NCBI GenBank assembly: GCA_946415645.1
Contig: CAMKTJ010000001.1
Coordinates: 1-64,000 of the forward strand
Length of the DNA stretch: 64,000 nucleotides
Direction of reading: 5' to 3'
From: an uncultured Prevotellaceae bacterium
GTDB lineage: Bacteria > Bacteroidota > Bacteroidia > Bacteroidales > Bacteroidaceae
Part shown: in pieces, positions 58,160 through 64,000 of the stretch
Layout: every line of letters starts with the position of its first letter
Numbering within the stretch: the stretch's first letter is position 1
Position numbers and translations under genes: made by a program
Notes under the pieces: generated by a model
What the model was told of the DNA's origin: nothing
What the model saw: the letters and a program-made list of their open reading frames with translations, nothing else
The model's database searches: none

Positions 58160-58167
58160 TATCTTTG
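58160..58167 (+). promoter_or_regulatory. -7 element of the 58189 membrane protein gene
   Basis: TATCTTTG, 21 bases before ATG 58189; it lies inside the longer listed ORF and argues against that start. Confidence 0.6.
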
Positions 58168-58188
58168 TGGTCAAAAATTAAAAATAAT

Positions 58189-59121
58189 ATGGTTGTTACC
58201 TCAAAATTTGACTCTAAGGGAATCAAGGGAAATCTGGTTACGTTCTTGGTTGCTGCACTTATGCTTGTAGGTAGTCATCTGACGTTTGCTCGCAAACGCG
58301 AGATTATTATATCGCTCATCGTGGTAAGTATTGCAGAAGTCGTTGCCCTATTGATCTGGGCTATTCGACTGAAGGTAATAACGGTAGTTGATCAGGGGTT
58401 TGAAGTGAGGCGTATTTGCTTTCCTTTCCTGAAAAGATTTTATCGTTTTGCAGAGTTCGATTTTTATGTAATTGAGCAAAATGAAGCAAGAGAGGGCTTC
58501 TATTTGTTGAGTCAGGGAAAACGTATAGTATCCTTCTCTTCAAAGGAATACGAGAATTATGAAGAGTTGAAAAGCCTTCTGTCTGTAGTAGGTACGAAGG
58601 AATGGGGTACAGACGACAATCGTGCTGTTGATTCTGTGCTTACAAAGAAGCTTCTTGCGGGTGTTTTTTTTAGTCTTATTTTGATGCTATTTCTTGTTTC
58701 TGCGCCTATTTTTGAATATATTTTTGATGGACAGGTAACTTTAAGAACCTGTTGCTTCGCATATGTGCCTGGGCTGTTTTTTCTCTTACTTCTCATATAT
58801 ACCCTATATGCCGGCAGACGACTCACCATTTGGCGTGGAAACATAGAGATACGTAGTTTGCTATGCCCTTGGAAAGTGAGATGCTATTCGCTTAGGGACT
58901 TCGATTATGCTTTGGAAGTCTTTACGCCTGGTCAATATGGTTCTGATGAGGTGTCATTGTGGCTTATTCGCGATAATAAGTTGGTCTTAAGCATCTCACA
59001 GGACGTCTATGCCAACTATGATGTGTTAACGCATGCTATTGGCATTAAGCCTGCCAAAACCGTTACAATGCAATGGAACCAGAAACTGAGATATCGTTTT
59101 GGAAAGACAATTCAGATTTAA
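58189..59121 (+). CDS. membrane protein with duplicated two-helix plus PH-like module
   Basis: 310 residues from ATG 58189. Four membrane helices lie in two pairs (about 16-65 and 160-235). After each pair comes a similar soluble stretch: 'VITVVDQGFEVRRICFPFLKRFYRFAEFDF' and 'LTIWRGNIEIRSLLCPWKVRCYSLRDFDY', each ending in '...ISF/LSIS..(E/D)VY.NY..L'. This looks like a bacterial PH-like domain duplicated together with its helices. No enzymatic motif is seen and I cannot name a family. It has its own promoter and stands between an operon and an ATPase gene. Confidence 0.7.
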   Translation: MVVTSKFDSKGIKGNLVTFLVAALMLVGSHLTFARKREIIISLIVVSIAEVVALLIWAIRLKVITVVDQGFEVRRICFPFLKRFYRFAEFDFYVIEQNEAREGFYLLSQGKRIVSFSSKEYENYEELKSLLSVVGTKEWGTDDNRAVDSVLTKKLLAGVFFSLILMLFLVSAPIFEYIFDGQVTLRTCCFAYVPGLFFLLLLIYTLYAGRRLTIWRGNIEIRSLLCPWKVRCYSLRDFDYALEVFTPGQYGSDEVSLWLIRDNKLVLSISQDVYANYDVLTHAIGIKPAKTVTMQWNQKLRYRFGKTIQI

Positions 59122-59148
59122 GTGGAATGGTGTAAAATTATGTTAATT

Positions 59149-59190
59149 ATTCTTTTAGCATAATTCTTTTAGCATAATTTTATTGGCATA
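59149..59190. repeat. three 14-bp tandem repeats before the ATPase promoter
   Basis: ATTCTTTTAGCATA twice exactly, then ATTTTATTGGCATA. They end 15 bases before the -7 box at 59206 and so overlap the -33 region. Confidence 0.85.
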
Positions 59191-59205
59191 ATAATGAAGA
59201 ATCCA

Positions 59206-59213
59206 TATCTTTG
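59206..59213 (+). promoter_or_regulatory. -7 element of the AAA ATPase gene
   Basis: TATCTTTG, 24 bases before ATG 59238. Confidence 0.65.
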
Positions 59214-59237
59214 CCACAGCAATTTAAAAGAAATGAT

Positions 59238-60368
59238 ATGGAAATTAATCCCTTCATCATTGCAGGCAAGATTCCTGCACCCTATTTCTGTGACCGTCAA
59301 GATGAATTGAAGCGCCTCACACGGTGCATTCAGAATCAAGAGAATGTTGTGTTAGTGTCTCCGCGACGCGTTGGTAAGACGGGGCTTATTAATCATTGTT
59401 TTGACCAACCAGATATCTCTGAGAAATACATAACTATTAATATAGACATCCTGCATACATCTTCTTTGCGTGAGTTTATTCTGGAATTAGGAGCAGGTGT
59501 CTATCGGAAAGTAGCCAGTCGTAGTGACCGACTTTTGAAATTATTTGCAGCTACTATGCGTTCCTTGAGTGCCAGTTTTGGTTACGATTCCGTTCAGGGA
59601 ACACCTACATTTGATATAAAAATTGGCGATATTTCTGTTCCGGAATATACGTTAGAGGAGATTTTTAATTATCTGGAGCAGGCCGATCGTCGCTGCATTA
59701 TTGCTATTGACGAGTTTCAGCAGATAATCTATTATCCAGAGAAGAACGTTGAGGCACTATTACGGTCGCATATCCAGCGGCTGACAAATGCCAACTTTAT
59801 TTTTGCAGGCAGTGAACGACGCGTAATGTCTGAAATGTTCTATGCTTCTAATCGCCCGTTTTTCCAGAGTGCTACGTCTATTCAGTTAGATCCTATTTCT
59901 CTTCCTGTATATACAGACTTTGTACGACATCATTTCCATAAAGCCACAAAGAAAATAGATGCAGAAACCATAGAAATGGTATATAAAAGTTTCTGTGGGG
60001 TAACACTCTATGTTCAACGAATTATGCATGATGCCTATGCTGCGATTGGACAGGGAGAGACTTGCACTTTAGATTTGGCACAGCAACTTATAGAACAGTT
60101 TGTATCTGAAAACGCCACACGCCTACGTGAACAAATGGCGTATATCTCAGAGCAGCAAAAAGAACTTCTCTATGCAATCCATCACGAAGGGAAAGCTGAG
60201 CGTATTACATCTTCTGCTTTTATAAAGAAACATCGTCTTCGTTCGGCCAGTGCCGTTCAATCAGCAGAAAAGAGATTATTGGAATACGATCTAATTTCCA
60301 AACGTGAGCGTACCTATTTCATTTCTGATCCTTTACTGGAACTTTGGATGAAACAGCAGGGTTTCTAA
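59238..60368 (+). CDS. archaeal-type AAA ATPase
   Basis: 376 residues from ATG 59238. P-loop ATPase of the STAND-related MNS/archaeal ATPase group: Walker A 'VSPRRVGKTGLINHC', Walker B 'RRCIIAIDEFQQIIYY', sensor-like 'ANFIFAGSERRVMSEMF', and a C-terminal winged helix ('ITSSAFIKKHRLRSASAVQSAEKRLLEYDLIS'). These proteins are numerous in Bacteroidota and of unknown function, sometimes suspected to be linked to mobile DNA. No nuclease domain (DUF234 type) follows the winged helix. It stands alone, with tandem 14-bp repeats in its promoter. Confidence 0.88.
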   Translation: MEINPFIIAGKIPAPYFCDRQDELKRLTRCIQNQENVVLVSPRRVGKTGLINHCFDQPDISEKYITINIDILHTSSLREFILELGAGVYRKVASRSDRLLKLFAATMRSLSASFGYDSVQGTPTFDIKIGDISVPEYTLEEIFNYLEQADRRCIIAIDEFQQIIYYPEKNVEALLRSHIQRLTNANFIFAGSERRVMSEMFYASNRPFFQSATSIQLDPISLPVYTDFVRHHFHKATKKIDAETIEMVYKSFCGVTLYVQRIMHDAYAAIGQGETCTLDLAQQLIEQFVSENATRLREQMAYISEQQKELLYAIHHEGKAERITSSAFIKKHRLRSASAVQSAEKRLLEYDLISKRERTYFISDPLLELWMKQQGF

Positions 60369-60390
60369 CTAAGATTCATCCTTTGTCAGC

Positions 60391-62337
60391 ATGAAACGAT
60401 GTATCATTCTTTTGGCCCTCTGCTGCCTTACCATATCCGCAAGTGCTCAGAGTCAGTATTCCTGGGATGACTTTGTACAGGAATATGCTGCTGACGATGA
60501 AACGCTTCTAGATGAGGAGGAACGACTGGTGTACCTGGAGGAACTGAAGCTTCTGCACGAACATCCTCTGAACATCAATACTACCAGCATAGAGGATTTT
60601 CAGCAGATACCTTTCCTAAATGAACAACAGATAGAATCCATTCATGCCTATATCTATCTGCACGGACAGATGCAGACATTGGGCGAACTGCTGTTGTTGC
60701 CTCTCATAGATGCACAAACCTATCGTTGGCTGCATCTGTTTGTTTATGCCGGAGAAGCAGAAAAGAAGGAGAAGGAGGGACTTTTCAGTCATCTCAAGAA
60801 TGATTTCTCTACCAGAATAGATATCCCCTTTTATAAAAGAAAAGGCTATAGCGCCACCAACGGCTATGCTGGCAATCCGCTCTATCAACGCATCAGATAC
60901 GAGGTGGGCAACAGCAAACACTTCCGTGCAGGTTTCCATACGGAGAAGGATCCAGGCGAGCGTTATTTTGATTTCTATAGCGGCTTTGCCCAATTGAAGG
61001 ATGTAGGTATCCTAAAGACTGCCGTAGTGGGTGATTATCGCATTGGTTTGGGTGAGGGAGTAGCCCTGGGCGGAAGCAATTGGTTTAGCAAATCAGCTCC
61101 TGCTAGTAAGATGCAGTCAGGCATCAAACCCCTCAGCAGTACTGATGAGATCAACTTCTTGAGAGGAGCTGCTGCTACCCTGAGACTTGGGAAAAAGTGG
61201 GAACTGACCACTTTCGCCTCCTACAGACAAAAAGATGCAACCATAAATAAGGATGGGGAGATTCAGACCTTGCAGACATCGGGCTACCACAGGACAACAT
61301 CGGAACAGAAGAACAAGAATAGCGCTACGGCTACTACAGCTGGTGGTGGGTTGGCTTGGCAGGACAAAGGGTTCCACTTAGGTGCCACAGGTTACTATAT
61401 GCACTTTGATAAGGTAATGAATCCTGGCACAGCCACCTATCGGCTTTACTACCCCAAGGGGCAGAACTTCGGAGTAGGGAGCCTTTACTACGGCTACAGC
61501 AAATACCGTCTCTCTCTGGCAGGCGAAACGGCTTACAGCACAGAGAAGGGTGGCATTGGAACCCTGAACCGCATGCAATGGATTATCAGCAAACGCTACA
61601 CGCTCTCTGCCGTTCAGCGTTTCTATGGCTACAAGTATTATTCTTTCCTAAGCGGAGCCTTTGCAGAGAACTCTTCTGTACAGAACGAGAGTGGTGTGTT
61701 GCTGCATCTGAAAGCGCAACCCTGGCAACGTTGGCAGTTTATCTGCTATGTGGATTTCTTCCATAACCCTTGGCCACGCTATCGCATGACTCGCGCCAGC
61801 ACAGGTCAGGAGTTCATGTTACAGGCCATACATAAGTTGAACACCCACAACACGCTGGAGGTGCGATACCAGTTGAAACGTAAGGAACAGGCAGACATAA
61901 TGGAACCTCATCATCGTGCCAAGATGCAATGGACCTGCACACCTTCCTCTATCTGGAAGCTACAGACAACAGGTTGGCTGCATACAGTACTGGGTAGCAC
62001 AGGATGGAGCCTGCAACAGACGGCCAGTTGCAACATTCCCAAACCCAACATCCGTCTGGCATTGATGGCGGCCTATTTTAATACTGATGATTACAATTGC
62101 CGCATCTACCTGTATGAGCCTTCGCTCTACAGTAGCGTTTCCTCTGGTCAATACTTCGGCAAGGGTATTCATAGTGTCCTTGCTGCCAGATGGACAAGTC
62201 GCAACAAGCATTGGATGTTAGAAGGCAAGTATGCACTCTGCAAGTACTTCGACCGCACAGAGATTAGTTCCGGTCATCAAACTATCTTCAGTTCCTGGAA
62301 AAACGATGTTTCGCTTCAGGTTAGAATAGTGTTTTAA
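60391..62337 (+). CDS. secreted helix-hairpin-helix protein with outer-membrane barrel-like C-terminus
   Basis: 648 residues with a signal peptide ending 'ISASAQ'. Residues about 45-115 contain ComEA-like helix-hairpin-helix units ('HPLNINTTSIEDFQQIPFLNEQQIESIHAYI', 'LGELLLLPLIDAQTYRWL'). The remaining 500 residues alternate in short aromatic strands ('LAGETAYSTEKGG', 'WQRWQFICYVDFFHNPWP', 'TLEVRYQLKRKEQ') and end 'NDVSLQVRIVF' with terminal phenylalanine, as in outer-membrane beta-barrels. A DNA-binding motif on an outer-membrane protein suggests a role in DNA contact or uptake, but this is inferred. Its 3' end overlaps the convergent kinase gene by 17 bases. Confidence 0.82.
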   Translation: MKRCIILLALCCLTISASAQSQYSWDDFVQEYAADDETLLDEEERLVYLEELKLLHEHPLNINTTSIEDFQQIPFLNEQQIESIHAYIYLHGQMQTLGELLLLPLIDAQTYRWLHLFVYAGEAEKKEKEGLFSHLKNDFSTRIDIPFYKRKGYSATNGYAGNPLYQRIRYEVGNSKHFRAGFHTEKDPGERYFDFYSGFAQLKDVGILKTAVVGDYRIGLGEGVALGGSNWFSKSAPASKMQSGIKPLSSTDEINFLRGAAATLRLGKKWELTTFASYRQKDATINKDGEIQTLQTSGYHRTTSEQKNKNSATATTAGGGLAWQDKGFHLGATGYYMHFDKVMNPGTATYRLYYPKGQNFGVGSLYYGYSKYRLSLAGETAYSTEKGGIGTLNRMQWIISKRYTLSAVQRFYGYKYYSFLSGAFAENSSVQNESGVLLHLKAQPWQRWQFICYVDFFHNPWPRYRMTRASTGQEFMLQAIHKLNTHNTLEVRYQLKRKEQADIMEPHHRAKMQWTCTPSSIWKLQTTGWLHTVLGSTGWSLQQTASCNIPKPNIRLALMAAYFNTDDYNCRIYLYEPSLYSSVSSGQYFGKGIHSVLAARWTSRNKHWMLEGKYALCKYFDRTEISSGHQTIFSSWKNDVSLQVRIVF

Positions 62338-63208
62338 CAGGAAGTGGAGGCATAGCACCATTCTGCGTACATACATAAGCACTTACCTGAACAGCTATGC
62401 CGTGGGCCTCAGCAACATTCTTTCCTTTCAGAATAGAGGCTACAAAGGAGCCTGTGAAGGAATCGCCTGCTCCCACGGTATCTGCCACCTGCACCTTAGG
62501 AGTCGACTGAAACGAGACATTGCCGGGGGTAAAGACATAAGAGCCGTTTGTGCCACAGGTAAGCACTAACATATCCAGATTGTATTTGCCCAGGATAAGC
62601 CAGCATTTATTCTCAAAATCCAGATCAGGGTATCCGAACAGTTGTCCAACAAGTTCCAGTTCCTCATCATTAATCTTAAGGATGTTACAATGGCGGATGC
62701 TATCTTGAATAATCTCTTTGTTGTAGAAATGCTGGCGCAAGTTGATGTCGAAGACCTTCAGACAATTGGCAGGCGTAGCATCCAGGAACTGATGGATGGT
62801 AGTGCGACTGACACTATTACGCTGAGCCAGAGAGCCAAAGCATACAGCCTGACAGTTGCGGGCAATGTCGGCAATATCATCATTGAAGGGAATATTGTCC
62901 CAGGCAACATTTTCCTTTATTTCATAAGAGGGGATTCCTTGTCCGTCAAGTGTCACCTGAACGGTTCCTGTGGGATATGGAACACGAGGCAATAAGTAGT
63001 TCAATTGGTGTTGCTTCAATGCTTCAACAGTCTCTTCTGCCAGAGGGTCATCGCCCAAGGCACTGACGGCTATAGTATTATCCATACCAAGGAACTGCCC
63101 GGCATGATAAGCAAAGTTGGCAGGTGCTCCACCTAGTTTCTTACCTTCAGGAAGTACATCCCATAAGACTTCTCCCAATCCTACAACATATCTTTTCATT
63201 GTTTTCAT
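62321..63208 (-). CDS. PfkB-family sugar kinase, probably fructokinase
   Basis: 295 residues from ATG 63208; ATG 63199 is an alternative. Phosphorylates a sugar with ATP in the cytoplasm. Visible are 'VVGLGEVLWDVLPEGKKLGGAPANFAYHAG' (substrate region), 'ISALGDDPLAEE'-type loop, 'VFDINLRQHFYN' and the C-terminal signature 'VADTVGAGDSFTGSF' with the catalytic aspartate. The sequence matches the Bacteroidota group annotated as fructokinase; specificity is not proven. A TATCTTTG box lies 20 bases upstream. Confidence 0.9.
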   Translation of the reverse strand: MKTMKRYVVGLGEVLWDVLPEGKKLGGAPANFAYHAGQFLGMDNTIAVSALGDDPLAEETVEALKQHQLNYLLPRVPYPTGTVQVTLDGQGIPSYEIKENVAWDNIPFNDDIADIARNCQAVCFGSLAQRNSVSRTTIHQFLDATPANCLKVFDINLRQHFYNKEIIQDSIRHCNILKINDEELELVGQLFGYPDLDFENKCWLILGKYNLDMLVLTCGTNGSYVFTPGNVSFQSTPKVQVADTVGAGDSFTGSFVASILKGKNVAEAHGIAVQVSAYVCTQNGAMPPLPVKTLF

Positions 63209-63227
63209 TTGATTACGTTTCTGGTTA

Positions 63228-63235
63228 CAAAGATA
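63228..63235 (-). promoter_or_regulatory. -7 element of the PfkB kinase gene
   Basis: Reads TATCTTTG on the minus strand, 19 bases before ATG 63208. Confidence 0.65.
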
Positions 63236-63280
63236 CAATGAAGTGAGTTAATAACCAAATGAAAGAAGGGGATAAAACAA

Positions 63281-63310
63281 AAGTAAGGGGACTTCACAGC
63301 TCCCTTACTT
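63281..63310. other. hairpin in the gap before miaB
   Basis: AAGTAAGGG pairs with CCCTTACTT across a 12-base loop. On the minus strand it is followed by TTTTGTTTTAT and could end transcription; on the plus strand it is followed by CTTAAAACTAAACCTTAACT and an 11-codon ORF (63331-63366). The 314-base gap holds no other clear feature except a 31-codon ORF overlapping miaB. Confidence 0.45.
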
Positions 63311-63487
63311 CTTAAAACTAAACCTTAACTATGAAAAAATCTAATGTAATGCAAAATAAGGGATAATTAAGCAAACAGACAAGTATATAACCATGAAAAA
63401 CATATTAAATTCACACTTTTTAACTTAATTATGGCGAATGGAAAGGCATTTCTGAAGAAAAACAAGCGAAATGTGGCGAAAAAGCAG

Positions 63488-63495
63488 TACCTTTG
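63488..63495 (+). promoter_or_regulatory. -7 element of miaB
   Basis: TACCTTTG, 27 bases before the miaB ATG. Confidence 0.6.
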
Positions 63496-63522
63496 CAGCG
63501 CGAAATGCGCTTTCGGTTTTAA

Positions 63523-64000
63523 ATGAAGAAATTACTGATAGAGACATACGGCTGCCAAATGAATGTAGCCGATAGTGAAGTTGTAGCCAGCGTGATGGGT
63601 ATGGCAGGCTATGAACTGACGGAAAATATGGATGAGGCTGATGCAGTTTTCCTGAATACTTGTTCCGTTAGAGACAATGCCGAACAGAAGATTATCAGTC
63701 GGCTGGAATTCCTGTATAGCTTGCAGAAGAAAGGAAGGCGTATCATCATAGGCGTGTTAGGCTGTATGGCAGAACGCGTAAAGGATGAGTTGATAGAGAA
63801 GCATCACGCTGATATAGTGGTAGGTCCGGATGCCTATATGTCTTTGCCCGACCTGATTGCTCAGGTGGAGTGCGGACACAAGGCTATCAACGTAGAACTT
63901 TCTACCACAGAAACCTACAAGGATATTATCCCCCAACGTATTTGCGGAACCCATATAGGAGGTTTTGTGACCATTATGCGTGGTTGCAACAACTTCTGCC
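63523..64000 (+). CDS. miaB: tRNA-2-methylthio-N6-dimethylallyladenosine synthase MiaB, 3' end missing
   Basis: Methylthiotransferase that converts i6A37 to ms2i6A37 in tRNA. Not in the ORF track because the frame is open to the window edge. The N-terminal UPF0004 domain is visible: 'KKLLIETYGCQMNVADSEV', 'AVFLNTCSVRDNAEQKI' and 'IIGVLGCMAERVKDEL' give the three cysteines of the first cluster. The radical SAM domain begins 'VTIMRGCNNFC' at the edge of the window. The ATG follows a -7 box by 27 bases. About 160 of the expected 430-460 residues are present. Confidence 0.96.
   Translation, partial: MKKLLIETYGCQMNVADSEVVASVMGMAGYELTENMDEADAVFLNTCSVRDNAEQKIISRLEFLYSLQKKGRRIIIGVLGCMAERVKDELIEKHHADIVVGPDAYMSLPDLIAQVECGHKAINVELSTTETYKDIIPQRICGTHIGGFVTIMRGCNNFC

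Noticed and set aside
1-64000. tRNA, rRNA and other RNA genes
   Set aside because: No cloverleaf-like sequence with a TTCGA arm or rRNA core was recognised in any intergenic region; a covariance search could still find small RNAs.

Overview
The window reads as one stretch of a Bacteroidales chromosome, most likely Prevotellaceae. The evidence is gene content (OmpA lipoproteins, DUF4294, DUF2147, M56/BlaR1 proteins with TonB tails, GH51/GH2/GH92 without a host-type cell envelope), promoters of the Bacteroidota type (TTTG, about 20 bases, then TAnnTTTG) in front of many genes, few Shine-Dalgarno sites, and secreted proteins ending in the 'YDLSGRR...' tail common in Prevotella. No rRNA, tRNA, CRISPR array, prophage or transposase gene was recognised. 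Species cannot be named from the sequence alone. Product names are from motif recognition by eye; no database search was run.

Layout. 1-13.0 kb is mostly plus-strand housekeeping: mnmG (cut by the window edge), apt, uvrC, dtd, a small membrane protein, mazG-like, deoC, an OmpA lipoprotein, then a polyprenyl synthase (minus), polA, ychF and lgt. 13.0-21.9 kb is minus-strand: a large secreted FAD oxidoreductase, then rmuC, ispG, purE, a PAP2-like protein and rpoN as a probable operon. 22.0-28.6 kb holds a blaI/blaR1 pair, a lipoprotein/radical-SAM pair, and secreted proteins. 28.8-33.4 kb holds a six-hairpin glycosidase with a SemiSWEET transporter, a radical SAM protein, DUF4294 and an RNA methyltransferase. 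33.4-33.8 kb is an AT-rich gene-free stretch with many DnaA-box-like words and is my candidate for oriC. 33.8-40.1 kb holds nadA, a CPA2 antiporter, and an aldo/keto reductase with an iron-sulfur membrane protein. 40.3-44.9 kb is a signalling block: ECF sigma factor, anti-sigma-like protein, a truncated BlaR1-derived protein, then a second blaR1/blaI pair. 45.2-53.5 kb is a polysaccharide block (GH51, GH2, GH92, thioredoxin-like, a degenerate hydrolase). 54.0-62.3 kb holds secreted hydrolase/DUF4419/TraB, a membrane protein, an AAA ATPase and an HhH/outer-membrane protein; a PfkB kinase and the start of miaB close the window.

What stands out beyond genes is repeat biology. There are (1) short G/C-rich palindromes inserted both between and inside genes, where they are translated as low-complexity peptides; (2) two 80-bp arrays of four 17-bp dyads spaced at exactly 21 bp, plus a 22-bp relative, all just 3' of genes; (3) a pair of about 280-330 bp dispersed elements bounded by inverted CACAGTTT repeats; (4) a pair of about 180 bp elements that flank the glycosidase/SemiSWEET pair and whose 42-bp centres lie in opposite orientation; and (5) an exact 53-bp inverted repeat around the GH51/GH2 genes. 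A 14-bp perfect parS-type palindrome follows mnmG, and the G-versus-C balance of the plus strand appears to change near 33.5 kb, both of which support an origin-proximal location.
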